Shown here: piece after piece, positions 9,580 to 18,874 of the stretch
Layout: each line of letters begins with the position of its first letter
Position numbering within the stretch: the stretch's first letter is position 1
Source of the DNA: Porphyromonas sp. HMSC065F10
GTDB taxonomy: Bacteria > Bacteroidota > Bacteroidia > Bacteroidales > Porphyromonadaceae
Direction of reading: 5' to 3'
Length of the DNA: 64,000 bases
Assembly: GCF_001808555.1 (NCBI RefSeq)
Contig: NZ_KV793752.1
Coordinates: 63,834-127,833 of the forward strand
The notes under the pieces: generated by a model
Seen by the model: only the letters and a program-made list of their open reading frames with translations
What the model was told of the DNA's origin: nothing
Database searches by the model: none
Translations under genes and position numbers: made by a program

Positions 9580-10584
9580 ATGAATATGGATAATATAAAA
9601 ATCGCCGGGAGGTCTCTCCCCAATATGCCTTGGGAGGATCGCCCTCAAGGATGTCATGCTCCACTCTGGAGATACAGCAAAAACCCCATCATCGGTCGGC
9701 ATGAGACACCGACAAGTAACAGCATATTCAATAGTGCAGTCGTCCCATTCAAGGACGGGTATGCCGGGGTCTTCCGCTGCGACGACACCAATCGAAGGAT
9801 GCGTCTTCATGTTGGATTTAGTCAGGATGGTCTCTCCTGGGATATCTCCCCGGATAAGATTGTCTTCGACTGTGATATCCCTGAGGTGGGGGAGTGGGTC
9901 TATGGATATGACCCTCGGGTGACAGAGATCGATGGTCGCTACTTTGTCTCCTGGTGCAATGGCTATCATGGACCCACCATCGGCGTGGCTTGGACGGACG
10001 ACTTCCGGACCTTCCATCAGCTGGAGAACGCATTTCTGCCATTCAATCGCAATGGCGTCTTCTTCCCACGAAAGATCAACGGTCGCTATGCTATGCTCAG
10101 CCGGCCGAGCGACAATGGTCATACCGCCTTCGGAGACATATTCTACAGCGAGTCTCCGGATCTGGAGTTTTGGGGGCACCATAGACATGTGATGTCGCCG
10201 GCAGACTTTGAGGTAAGCGCTTGGCAGTGTCTCAAGATCGGAGCAGGACCTATCCCTATCGAGACTTCGGAGGGTTGGTTGCTCATCTACCATGGTGTGC
10301 TCAGGAGCGCCAATGGATATGTTTACGCCTTTGGCTCTGCTCTCCTTGATAAGGATCAGCCCTGGAAGGTAACAGCACGGAGTGGGGCATACCTCATCTC
10401 TCCGCAGGAGCTTTATGAGTGTGTTGGGGATGTGCCCAACGTCTGCTTCCCCTGTGCTGCACTCCACGATCCGGATAGCGGACGTATTGCCGTCTACTAC
10501 GGGTGTGCCGACTCCGTCACCGGTCTCGCCTTTGGCTACATACCGGAGATCATCGACTTTACTCGGAGGACAAACATTCTGTAG
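9580..10584 (+). CDS. GH130 beta-1,4-mannosyl-N-acetylglucosamine phosphorylase (probable)
   Basis: Intracellular inverting phosphorylase of family GH130. The 334-aa protein strongly recalls gut Bacteroidota enzymes such as UhgbMP and BT1033, which split Man-beta-1,4-GlcNAc from host N-glycan cores into mannose-1-phosphate and GlcNAc. Seen in the sequence: [35 protein letters not shown], the catalytic-acid motif GYDPRV (Asp111), [19 protein letters not shown], and a C-terminal [11 protein letters not shown]. There is no signal peptide, so it acts in the cytoplasm on imported disaccharide. It abuts the MFS gene, and the two form a small import/phosphorolysis cassette. Substrate choice within GH130 (GlcNAc versus glucose or mannose acceptor) is inferred from remembered similarity. 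Confidence 0.88.
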   Translation: MNMDNIKIAGRSLPNMPWEDRPQGCHAPLWRYSKNPIIGRHETPTSNSIFNSAVVPFKDGYAGVFRCDDTNRRMRLHVGFSQDGLSWDISPDKIVFDCDIPEVGEWVYGYDPRVTEIDGRYFVSWCNGYHGPTIGVAWTDDFRTFHQLENAFLPFNRNGVFFPRKINGRYAMLSRPSDNGHTAFGDIFYSESPDLEFWGHHRHVMSPADFEVSAWQCLKIGAGPIPIETSEGWLLIYHGVLRSANGYVYAFGSALLDKDQPWKVTARSGAYLISPQELYECVGDVPNVCFPCAALHDPDSGRIAVYYGCADSVTGLAFGYIPEIIDFTRRTNIL

Positions 10585-10780
10585 GTAAAAGCAAAGAGCT
10601 TGATAGCCTTACCATCGGTGTCAATTCTTTTTCAGGACTTGTCGTATTCTAGTAGTGATATAAGCTAGGAGAGCAGGCAGACAACGTTAAAAACAGTACA
10701 CGTGAGTAGGGTAACTTGCAGGGATGTGAGCAGCATCTCATCTTCTTTTGTGCCATAACCAACTCAATCAAAATTTAATT

Positions 10781-13438
10781 ATGAAGACCAGAAATCAGAT
10801 CCCATGGCAAAACACGCCTTTGAACTTGGGAGGCAATTCGGAATCCAACTCTTTCAAACAAGCAGAAGATTTGTCCAATTATGGGTTATTTCATATCTCC
10901 GAGCCTGAAGAAACGATGGATACAATACTTCTTGAGTTTTTGACAAGATCTGTGATTGATATTGTAGATACATATCAAAGACAATCTAATAACAGCATGC
11001 TTCCTACTTGGGATCAGTTTGTCAAACGAGTAAAAATGGGAATAGCAGAAGAAGGTGGAGATAAGGCTGAACAAACAAGACGATTAGATGAGATGTATGG
11101 ATTTCTCGCAAATGTTTGGAAGCACTTACGAGAAGAGAATCCAGACTATAAGGAACTACAAGAACTGACACCAGAGGTAATTGCAAAAGTATATCAAAAG
11201 CACGTTAGTCAAATTGGTGTAAGTACTGCTTATATTACAAACGAAATTGAAGAATATCAAAAGCGAAAGGAACAGAGACGATCAGAACAACAACCGACTA
11301 ATCAGCAGCCTACAACTCCTCAGACATCACAACCTACATCACAAACACCTACTGAACAGCCCAGCAATACTTCAACACCACGAACTCTTTCTTACGACAA
11401 ACCAGTTACTCTAAAGTTAACCTACGAGGAATATCAGAATAGGGTTTTAGATGCAATCGATTATCAAAGTTACTTAGAACATTCTAATAAGAATGTAGAG
11501 CCTGATCTCACAGCCTCGTATAACCTAAGTACACCAATTCAGAAACGAATAGATTGGTCATGTGATCCATTCTTAGTGGATCATATGAGAGGTCTTAAGA
11601 GTGAGAAGTTGTTGACAGGTGAAATAAAAGAAGGAGACCAATTCACGATAGTTATTCCTACTAATGAAATTGCTAACAACACTGAGATTGATTACTATGA
11701 GCTTGTTGAAGGCATAGATGGAAGGTCTTCTGCCATTAGACGAGTTACTACGTGGAGAGAATTCAAAGCAGGTAAGAACATCTTCTATCGGGAACTCACC
11801 GAAAACGATAGACTCTATTGGAGATACATTCCTCTGTATGCTCAGGATTCAAATGGAGATAATGTATTCAGTATAGCAACTGAGTTCTATTTCCAAAATC
11901 CAAATGAGATTGGTTTTGAGATTCTATCTTCTGATACCGAGGAAGAAGCTCGAGAGAAGAATCGGAATCGCAAAGCCGTTCAAGTAGAGGGGATGGATAG
12001 GCTGAATGCGCTACGCTTTAAAGCTGCTCAAAACTATCATGAAAATCACAATGCAAATGCAACCAATGACAATAACACGCATACAATAGTCAAGATAACC
12101 AAGTTCGTAAGAAATAGCGGATATGCCATTTCAATTAGTGAAATGAAAAATTCTGAGAAGCCTCAATACAAACGTATAGCAGAGGTTCGTAGTGACGCTA
12201 AAAAGACACAGTATGGTTATATAAAATTAGATAAAAATGGAAACTATAGTGTTTATCGTCCTAATGGCAAACCAATATTTAGACGCGACATTTACCACGA
12301 TTTCATACAACATCTTGATAAGACACAAATCAACGGATTATTGGTTGAAATCAAGGAATCACCTGTTGATGGTCAAGTAATTATCATTCCGATTCAATAT
12401 GGTGGGCTTCCTACTGCTGAACAATCGCAACTTGGAGGAGAACTTAGAGCTTACATCATCGATTCGTTATTAAACAGATCTTCTAAGGCTCAACCTTTTC
12501 GTAAGGTATTAGGTGAAATTAATGCGGCAAACTCTACGAAGCTTGTTCTTGAAATGAATTGGGATCTGTTTGAACCATATCATAGAAATACAAGATCAAA
12601 GACTGTTATACAAATAACACAAAAGGGTAATTATTGTTTATCTTATTGGGACAGAAATACATCTACACTTACGCGGATTGTTTCATTCAGAAAAGAAGAT
12701 GGTACTATAGGTATAAGACAAATCGAACTTAAATACAATTATGATTCTAACAATAACTCAAATGTAGAAGAGATTCGTAATGTTGAGCTTGATCTTGCAA
12801 ACACAGCCGAAAAAAATGCTCTTATAGCAAAACTTCAAACAGCATTGAATTATTTTGTTGTTAGTCCTTACTTGATGAAAATGTCTGGAAAACATGTAGA
12901 GACTATCAATACTTCTACACGTACTATTACTTATTACACTATAGATTCAAGCGGTGTAAAAACACCTAAAACTGTACACATAAAAGATGTACTTGATGAT
13001 AGTGCACAAACTTCTTTCTTATCACATCCTGTTGAAAAGGCAGACGGAACAGTTCAAGATACTGTGCTATTCCAACCAAAGGTAAAGATTGAATCCACTA
13101 ATGAACAAAAGGTAGATCCGATTGATAAACTTGATTTGGTTCAGGAGAAGTTAAGAGTTGGGCTTTCTACATCTATTGATGTGGAGAATCCTAATGATTC
13201 AGGACAACAAAATGCACGTGATCCAAAGAAATCTATTAACGATTCTGTTGATCCGAAAACAGATGAAAATCCTACATCAAAAGATGATACTAAAAAGCCG
13301 ACTACGCAAGATGAGTTGACAGAAGCTTTAATTGCTGGAGCAAAACGCATATATGGTGAAAATAGTAGAGAAGCAAAAAAACAAGAAGACCTGTTCAGAA
13401 GAATACAACGTCTTATAAATGGTAATAAAACGATCTAA
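10781..13438 (+). CDS. Unrecognised 885-aa protein in an AT-rich island
   Basis: I do not recognise this gene. It is visibly AT-rich (two 60-base lines counted gave 30% and 37% GC) and rich in AAA, AAT and ATA codons, unlike its neighbours, which points to acquisition. From ATG 10781 the protein is hydrophilic with no signal peptide or membrane segment. It has an N-terminal mixed region (1-165), a Gln/Pro/Thr-rich linker (about 168-205), a large central part with repeated beta-type stretches (for example GYIKLDKNGNYSVYRPNGKP), and a low-complexity Asp/Lys/Asn/Thr tail (about 800-843) before a short basic end. Such linkers occur in phage structural and mobile-element proteins, but nothing here proves that origin. 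An in-frame TTG at 10748 is a less likely start. It stands alone, with no recombinase or phage gene nearby. Confidence 0.8.
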   Translation: MKTRNQIPWQNTPLNLGGNSESNSFKQAEDLSNYGLFHISEPEETMDTILLEFLTRSVIDIVDTYQRQSNNSMLPTWDQFVKRVKMGIAEEGGDKAEQTRRLDEMYGFLANVWKHLREENPDYKELQELTPEVIAKVYQKHVSQIGVSTAYITNEIEEYQKRKEQRRSEQQPTNQQPTTPQTSQPTSQTPTEQPSNTSTPRTLSYDKPVTLKLTYEEYQNRVLDAIDYQSYLEHSNKNVEPDLTASYNLSTPIQKRIDWSCDPFLVDHMRGLKSEKLLTGEIKEGDQFTIVIPTNEIANNTEIDYYELVEGIDGRSSAIRRVTTWREFKAGKNIFYRELTENDRLYWRYIPLYAQDSNGDNVFSIATEFYFQNPNEIGFEILSSDTEEEAREKNRNRKAVQVEGMDRLNALRFKAAQNYHENHNANATNDNNTHTIVKITKFVRNSGYAISISEMKNSEKPQYKRIAEVRSDAKKTQYGYIKLDKNGNYSVYRPNGKPIFRRDIYHDFIQHLDKTQINGLLVEIKESPVDGQVIIIPIQYGGLPTAEQSQLGGELRAYIIDSLLNRSSKAQPFRKVLGEINAANSTKLVLEMNWDLFEPYHRNTRSKTVIQITQKGNYCLSYWDRNTSTLTRIVSFRKEDGTIGIRQIELKYNYDSNNNSNVEEIRNVELDLANTAEKNALIAKLQTALNYFVVSPYLMKMSGKHVETINTSTRTITYYTIDSSGVKTPKTVHIKDVLDDSAQTSFLSHPVEKADGTVQDTVLFQPKVKIESTNEQKVDPIDKLDLVQEKLRVGLSTSIDVENPNDSGQQNARDPKKSINDSVDPKTDENPTSKDDTKKPTTQDELTEALIAGAKRIYGENSREAKKQEDLFRRIQRLINGNKTI

Positions 13439-13493
13439 ACTAAAACTTCATCTTGGTCATCCTGACGGCTAAGGCTGTGTCATCGGTCGGGTG

Positions 13494-13524
13494 TTGGGAA
13501 ACCCGATTAAATAGGTTACCTTTG
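13494..13524 (+). promoter_or_regulatory. Promoter of rpsU (-33 TTG, -7 TACCTTTG)
   Basis: TACCTTTG at 13517-13524 matches the Bacteroidota -7 box TAnnTTTG. TTG at 13494-13496 lies 20 bases upstream, the normal spacing for the -33 box. The rpsU start is about 50 bases further on. Confidence 0.65.
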
Positions 13525-13575
13525 CAGGCGAAGCGGGGACATATGGATCCCCGTGGACATTGAAAATATTACTAT

Positions 13576-13770
13576 ATGATCATTGTACCGGTAAGCCAGG
13601 GCGAAAATATCGAGCGTGCCCTGAAGAGATTCAAGAGGAAGTTTGACCGCACAGGCACTATGCGTCGTCTGCGTGATAACCGTAACTTCCGTAAGCCCTC
13701 CGACATTCGCCGTCGTAAGATGGAGAAGGCTCGCTACGTAGAGAATATGCGTAGGGAGATGATGGAGTGA
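13576..13770 (+). CDS. rpsU: 30S ribosomal protein S21
   Basis: Small basic ribosomal protein of 64 aa, part of the 30S platform near the 3' end of 16S rRNA. The sequence MIIVPVSQGENIERALKRFK followed by a run of Arg/Lys-rich helices is characteristic of S21. It is a single-gene unit with its own promoter upstream and a strong terminator about 70 bases downstream, lying between the AT-rich orphan gene and the ATPase operon. Confidence 0.96.
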   Translation: MIIVPVSQGENIERALKRFKRKFDRTGTMRRLRDNRNFRKPSDIRRRKMEKARYVENMRREMME

Positions 13771-13842
13771 TACTCTCTGTCAACAGACAAGGAGAGTAGA
13801 CCATGTAGAATACATATAACACTGAGGAGGTGTAAATACATA

Positions 13843-13880
13843 GAGAGGCAACGGTCATTTCCCGTTGTCTCTCTTTTTTT
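13843..13880 (+). terminator. Rho-independent terminator after rpsU
   Basis: GAGAGGCAACGG (13843-13854) pairs with CCGTTGTCTCTC (13862-13873, one G-U pair) around a short loop, followed by a run of seven T. The remaining bases up to 14117 contain no gene, only the candidate promoter of the ATPase operon. Confidence 0.9.
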
Positions 13881-14030
13881 GCATCTTCTTTCAGAAACCA
13901 CATTTGAAACAACCTGCGATATCGGGCATTCATCTCTCTCTTGACCTTTGAAAAATGGAGAAAAACAGGAATTCTGTGCAAAGTCGCATCAATAATGTAA
14001 AACGAGGGTAGCTATCATCGGAATTATTGG

Positions 14031-14038
14031 TAGGTTTG
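14031..14038 (+). promoter_or_regulatory. Candidate -7 box (TAGGTTTG) of the V/A-ATPase operon
   Basis: TAGGTTTG fits TAnnTTTG and lies about 80 bases before the first ATPase gene, just downstream of the rpsU terminator, where an operon promoter is expected. No convincing -33 TTTG is present. Confidence 0.45.
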
Positions 14039-14117
14039 CTGACATTATGCGTGAAGTCGTTCACGTGTAGTCATAAAGTAGGATAATAAGATTAGCAACT
14101 ATATCGAGTGAGTTCGT

Positions 14118-14732
14118 ATGGACGACAAAGTACAAGAACTGGCGAGTAAGATCTACAAGGATGGTATCGCCAAGGCTGACTCTCGCGCAGAGGAGATCGT
14201 AGCAGCAGCAGAGGAGAAGAGAGACAAGATCCTTGCTGAGGCTGAGGCAAAGGCTAAGGAGATTTTGTCCAGAGCAGACAGCGAAGTGGCCGGGCTGCGT
14301 GAGCGCTCCCTGAGGGAGCTTCAGCTCTCGGCTGACCGCGCCTCGGATGCCCTGAGGACGGAGATCGGTGATATGATCAACGACCGTGCTGTCAGCGAGG
14401 GTGTTGACCAAGCATTTGCCGACCCTGAGAGGCTCTACGATGTGGTACTCAGACTATGCCAAAAGCTTTTTGAAGAGGGGAGCAATAGCGTCACTGTCTC
14501 TACTGAGGATGGAGAGGCTCTCCGGAAGTACTTTATGAACCATGCCTCCGGGATCCTGGAGAAAGGACTTGACATCAAGAGTGTCCAGGGTAGGGCGGCC
14601 TCTTTTGCCATCGCACCCGCCGACAAGGGCTATGAGGTCGTGGTAAGCAAGGAGGCCCTGACGGAGTACTTCAAGGACTTTATGCGGCCGCAGCTTCGGG
14701 AGGCTCTCTTCACGGCACCCGACAAAGAGTGA
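14118..14732 (+). CDS. atpE: V/A-type ATP synthase subunit E
   Basis: Peripheral-stalk subunit of a V/A-type rotary ATPase. The 204-aa protein starts with a long, highly charged Ala/Glu/Lys-rich helix (residues about 1-85) and ends in a compact globular part (SFAIAPADKGYEVVVSKEALTEYF), the standard E-subunit layout. It is the first gene of a seven-gene unit on the same strand, ahead of the DUF2764 gene by six bases. Subunit E sequences are poorly conserved, so the position supports the call. Confidence 0.9.
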   Translation: MDDKVQELASKIYKDGIAKADSRAEEIVAAAEEKRDKILAEAEAKAKEILSRADSEVAGLRERSLRELQLSADRASDALRTEIGDMINDRAVSEGVDQAFADPERLYDVVLRLCQKLFEEGSNSVTVSTEDGEALRKYFMNHASGILEKGLDIKSVQGRAASFAIAPADKGYEVVVSKEALTEYFKDFMRPQLREALFTAPDKE

Positions 14733-14738
14733 CCCTCT

Positions 14739-15653
14739 ATGGCTGAGTATTATGCCTTAGGAGCAGGTCTGCCGACGCTAAGACCGGAGATCGGGAAAAA
14801 TCCTCCACTCACTCTGAGGGAGTTTGTGGAGACCCTTCGCGGGCAGCTTACCCACCGAGATGGTCAGCTCCTGGACCTGCTGCTCCTCAGAGAGGACAAT
14901 AGGGCACTCGTGGCTCTGCTCTATGATCGACCGATCCCTGAGCCGCAGGTCCCATACGTGGTCGGGCCCGATAAGCTACGCAGGTTGGTCAATGCGGCAG
15001 AGAGAGGTATGATTACCTCCGAGATGGTGGGAGAGGAGCTACACTTCGACCCAAAGACCTATCCCTCCTATCTGGTGGACTTTATATATGAGTATCGCCA
15101 CGATCAGGAGATTGACCGCCCTGCAGAGCATTTCTACGAGGATATCTTAGATAATTATTACTTCCGCTACGTTATGAAGCGGGGGGATAAGTTTGTCCGC
15201 ACTTGGGTTAGTTTTGATCGCTCCATCCGCCTTGTGCTGGCAGCTATTACGATCAAGCGACACGACCTTGACGCTCGTAGGCTGATCGTCGGTGATAGTG
15301 AGCTGGTGCGTCTCCTCAGGAGTGGCAACTGGCATGATATAAGCTTCCTCGAGGAGGGAGAGGTGGTGCAGAAGGTGCTACAGATCTCCGAGGAGGAGGA
15401 TCTCTCCGCCAGGGAGCATCGCATTGATCAGCTTAAGTGGGAGTACTTGGATAGTCTCACCTTTGCTGACACTTTCTCCATCGATACCATGCTGGCCTAC
15501 CTGCTTAAGCTGCAGATGCTGAGTCGCTGGAGCTCTCTCGATGCAGAGATCGGCAAGAGTCGTTTCAGGGAGATCATCGATCAGCTCAATCATGAGAGCC
15601 GGTCAGACCTTGAGAAGTTTCGGGCTGAGGCCAAGAGACATAACCGTCTCTAA
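14739..15653 (+). CDS. DUF2764 protein of the V/A-ATPase operon (possible subunit C equivalent)
   Basis: A 304-aa soluble, mostly helical protein (MAEYYALGAGLPTLRPEIGK...). I recognise it as the DUF2764-type protein found in Bacteroidota V/A-ATPase operons between subunits E and A. No other gene in the operon looks like subunit C (the d-type subunit joining the central stalk to the ring), and this one sits where C is found in other bacterial V/A operons. A C-like role is therefore a reasonable inference. It has no signal peptide or membrane segment. Confidence 0.82.
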   Translation: MAEYYALGAGLPTLRPEIGKNPPLTLREFVETLRGQLTHRDGQLLDLLLLREDNRALVALLYDRPIPEPQVPYVVGPDKLRRLVNAAERGMITSEMVGEELHFDPKTYPSYLVDFIYEYRHDQEIDRPAEHFYEDILDNYYFRYVMKRGDKFVRTWVSFDRSIRLVLAAITIKRHDLDARRLIVGDSELVRLLRSGNWHDISFLEEGEVVQKVLQISEEEDLSAREHRIDQLKWEYLDSLTFADTFSIDTMLAYLLKLQMLSRWSSLDAEIGKSRFREIIDQLNHESRSDLEKFRAEAKRHNRL

Positions 15654-15689
15654 GCTTAGGGATAGACAACAATATAAAACGATATACAG

Positions 15690-17483
15690 ATGAAAACTAC
15701 AGGTAAGGTGGTAGGGTTGGTCTCCAACCTGGTGACTGTAGAGGTAAATGGTCCTGTCGCACAAAACGAGATTTGCTTTGTCATCCTCGATGATGGCTCA
15801 GAGCTGATGGCTGAGGTCATCAAGATCGAGGGGATCTTGGTGGATGTGCAGGTCTATGAGAGTACCCGCGGACTCAAGATCGGTGATCAAGTCCGGTTTG
15901 AGCAGCATATGCTTGAGGTGACTCTCGGCCCGGGACTGCTCTCTAAAAACTTTGATGGTCTCCAGAATGATCTGGATAAGATGACGGGGCTCTTCCTCAA
16001 GCGTGGAGAGTATACCGATCCTCTTGATCGGGACAAGAAGTGGGACTATGAGCCGACTGCTAAGGTAGGCGACACTGTCGAGGCCGGATCTTGGATAGGT
16101 CTTGTGGAGGAAAATCATCAGCCACACCGGATCATGGTTCCCTTTACATTCAAGGGGATGTATACGGTGAAGAAGCTTACACAAAAGGGGCAGTACACCG
16201 TGGACGACGAGATGGCTGTGCTGACGGATGAGAGTGGGGTGGATCACTCCATTACCATGACTCAGAAGTGGCCCGTCCGTCAGGCGGTGCCCTGCTATGC
16301 TGACAAGCCGAGACCCTTTAAGTTGCTTGAGACCGGGATCCGCTGTATCGATATTTCCAATCCTATGGTAGAGGGAGGTACCGGGTTCATCCCGGGAGCC
16401 TTTGGTACCGGTAAGACAGTCCTGCAGCATGCAATTTCGGAGCAGGCTGAGGCTGACATCGTGATCATGGCTGCGTGCGGTGAGCGAGCCAATGAGGTGG
16501 TTGAGATCTTTAAGGAATTCCCGGAGCTTGAGGATCCTCACACAGGTCGCAAGCTGATGGAGCGCACGATCATCATCGCCAACACCTCCAATATGCCGGT
16601 GTCGGCTCGTGAGGCGTCAGTGTACACCGCTATGACGATCGCTGAGTACTACCGGACTATGGGACTGAAGGTGCTCCTGATGGCAGACTCCACCTCTCGC
16701 TGGGCTCAGGCACTCCGTGAGATGTCCAATCGTATGGAGGAGCTGCCCGGACCGGACGCTTTCCCGATGGACCTCTCGGCCACTATCTCGGCTTTCTATG
16801 CACGTGCCGGCTATGTCCACCTGAAGAATGGAAAGACCGGGTCGATCACCTTCATCGGGACCGTATCCCCTGCCGGTGGTAACCTCAAGGAGCCGGTGAC
16901 TGAGAATACCCAGAAGGTGGCGCGTTGTTTCTACGCCCTCCAACAGGATCGCGCGGATAAGAAGCGCTATCCGGCAGTCAATCCTATTGACTCATACTCG
17001 AAGTATCTGGAGTACCCGGAGTTTCAGAAGTATGTTGCTGAGGCTGCCTCGCCCGACTGGCTGGAGATGGTCGGTCAAGTCAAGCACCGCATGCGTCAGG
17101 GACAGGAGATCGCCGAGCAGATCAATATCCTTGGTGATGATGGTGTCCCCGTAGACTACCATGTCACATTTTGGAAGTCTGAGCTGATCGACTTTGTCAT
17201 CCTCCAGCAGGATGCCTTTGATGCCATCGATGCTATGTGCCCTCTGGAGCGCCAACAAGAGATGCTCTCTCTTGTGATTGACATCTGTGAGAGCGACCTT
17301 ACGTTTGAGGACTTCAACGAAGTCTCTGTCTTCTTCAAGGAGCTGATCAACGAGCTGAGGCAGATGAATTACTCCGAATTCCGTAGCGAGGACTACAATA
17401 AGTACCGTGAACGGGCTAAGAAGATGGTTGAGACACGCCTTGCGGACAAGTCTCACGTAGTAGAGGAAACGGCTAACGCCTAA
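15690..17483 (+). CDS. atpA: V/A-type ATP synthase subunit A (catalytic)
   Basis: Catalytic ATP-binding subunit of the V1/A1 head. The 597-aa protein shows the Walker A GAFGTGKT (236-243), the A-type non-homologous insert before it (LVEENHQPHRIMVPF...), and conserved stretches such as MAACGERANEVVEIFKEFPE and ADSTSRWAQALREMSNRMEE. The P-loop has Thr where GAFGSGKT is usual, a conservative change. It is followed by subunit B after 13 bases. Confidence 0.97.
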   Translation: MKTTGKVVGLVSNLVTVEVNGPVAQNEICFVILDDGSELMAEVIKIEGILVDVQVYESTRGLKIGDQVRFEQHMLEVTLGPGLLSKNFDGLQNDLDKMTGLFLKRGEYTDPLDRDKKWDYEPTAKVGDTVEAGSWIGLVEENHQPHRIMVPFTFKGMYTVKKLTQKGQYTVDDEMAVLTDESGVDHSITMTQKWPVRQAVPCYADKPRPFKLLETGIRCIDISNPMVEGGTGFIPGAFGTGKTVLQHAISEQAEADIVIMAACGERANEVVEIFKEFPELEDPHTGRKLMERTIIIANTSNMPVSAREASVYTAMTIAEYYRTMGLKVLLMADSTSRWAQALREMSNRMEELPGPDAFPMDLSATISAFYARAGYVHLKNGKTGSITFIGTVSPAGGNLKEPVTENTQKVARCFYALQQDRADKKRYPAVNPIDSYSKYLEYPEFQKYVAEAASPDWLEMVGQVKHRMRQGQEIAEQINILGDDGVPVDYHVTFWKSELIDFVILQQDAFDAIDAMCPLERQQEMLSLVIDICESDLTFEDFNEVSVFFKELINELRQMNYSEFRSEDYNKYRERAKKMVETRLADKSHVVEETANA

Positions 17484-17496
17484 GGGTAGACTGATT

Positions 17497-18852
17497 ATGA
17501 CTAAGAAAGCATTCCAAAAGATATACACCCACATCTCCGACATCACCAAGGCAACCTGCTCTCTGCGTGCTACCGGTGTGGGTAATGATGAGCTTGCTCT
17601 CATCGATGGTCGTGTGGCTCAGGTCGTCCGACTGGAGGACGATGTGGTGACACTTCAGGTCTTCTCCGGTACGGAGGGCATCCCGACCAATGCCGAGGTG
17701 ACCTTCCTCGGTAAGGCTCCCGCCCTAAAGGTGGGCGACTCTCTCACCGGACGCTTCATGAATGCCTACGGAGATCCTATTGATGATGGTCCGATCATTG
17801 AGGGCAAGGATGTGGAGATCGGAGGTCCGTCTGTCAATCCTGTCCGTCGTGAGCAGCCCTCAGAGCTGATTACAACCGGCATCTCCGGCATCGACCTCAA
17901 TAACACCCTCGTCACGGGACAGAAGATCCCCTTCTTCGCTGACCCGGACCAGCCCTACAATGAGGTGATGGCAACCGTGGCGATGCGTGCTGAGTCGGAC
18001 AAAATCATCCTTGGCGGTATGGGACTGACGAATGACGACTACCTCTACTTCCGCAACACCTTTGCCGAGGCAGGAGCACTCGATCGTATCGTCTCCTTCA
18101 TCAATACCACCGAGGACTCGTCTATCGAGCGGGTGCTGATCCCTCACATGGCCCTCACAGCAGCAGAGTACTTCGCTGTGGAGAAAAATGAGAAGGTGCT
18201 TGTCCTCCTGACGGATATGACTAACTACGCTGATGCGCTGGCGATAGTCTCCAATAAGATGGACCAGATCCCCTCTAAGGACTCTATGCCCGGCTCCCTC
18301 TACTCTGACCTGGCAAAGGTCTATGAGAAGGCAGCTCAATTCCCATCTGGTGGCTCCATCACCATCATCGCCGTGACGACACTGTCGGGTGGAGACATCA
18401 CCCACGCAGTTCCGGACAACACCGGATACATCACCGAGGGGCAGCTCTATCTCCGTACTGATAGCACTATCGGCAAGGTCATCGTCGATCCCTTCCGCTC
18501 CCTGTCACGACTGAAGCAGCAGGTGATCGGGAAGAAGACCCGCGAGGATCACCCCCAGGTGATGAATGCCGGTGTTCGTCTCTTCGCTGATGCCTCCAAT
18601 GCTCAGACCAAGCTGGAGAATGGATTTGACCTCACTGACTACGATGAGCGTACGCTCGACTTCGCCAAGGAGTACGCCAATGACCTCCTTGCCATTGACG
18701 TCAATATCAATACCACAGAGATGCTTGATACGGCATGGCGGCTCTTCGCTCGGCACTTCACACCCGCTGAGGTGGCGATCAAGCAGTCTCTTGTCGACAA
18801 ATACTGGCCACAGGATGTTGAGATGGTCGGTCACTCTCAGGAGGAGGCGTAA
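17497..18852 (+). CDS. atpB: V/A-type ATP synthase subunit B (non-catalytic)
   Basis: Regulatory nucleotide-site subunit alternating with A in the head. The 451-aa protein has the A/B beta-barrel start, SNKMDQIPSKDSMPGSLYSD and the C-terminal helical bundle. The P-loop position reads as a degenerate FFADPDQPYNEVMATV, with no GKT, as expected for the non-catalytic subunit. It lies between subunits A and D. Confidence 0.96.
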   Translation: MTKKAFQKIYTHISDITKATCSLRATGVGNDELALIDGRVAQVVRLEDDVVTLQVFSGTEGIPTNAEVTFLGKAPALKVGDSLTGRFMNAYGDPIDDGPIIEGKDVEIGGPSVNPVRREQPSELITTGISGIDLNNTLVTGQKIPFFADPDQPYNEVMATVAMRAESDKIILGGMGLTNDDYLYFRNTFAEAGALDRIVSFINTTEDSSIERVLIPHMALTAAEYFAVEKNEKVLVLLTDMTNYADALAIVSNKMDQIPSKDSMPGSLYSDLAKVYEKAAQFPSGGSITIIAVTTLSGGDITHAVPDNTGYITEGQLYLRTDSTIGKVIVDPFRSLSRLKQQVIGKKTREDHPQVMNAGVRLFADASNAQTKLENGFDLTDYDERTLDFAKEYANDLLAIDVNINTTEMLDTAWRLFARHFTPAEVAIKQSLVDKYWPQDVEMVGHSQEEA

Positions 18853-18874
18853 TCCCGGTGAGTACGACTGAGGT

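Noticed and set aside
9259..10467. 402-codon minus-strand frame
   Set aside because: It lies opposite the MFS and GH130 genes, whose protein sequences are clearly conserved; this is an antisense shadow.
15798..16541. 247-codon minus-strand frame
   Set aside because: Opposite the catalytic ATPase subunit A; shadow of a conserved gene.
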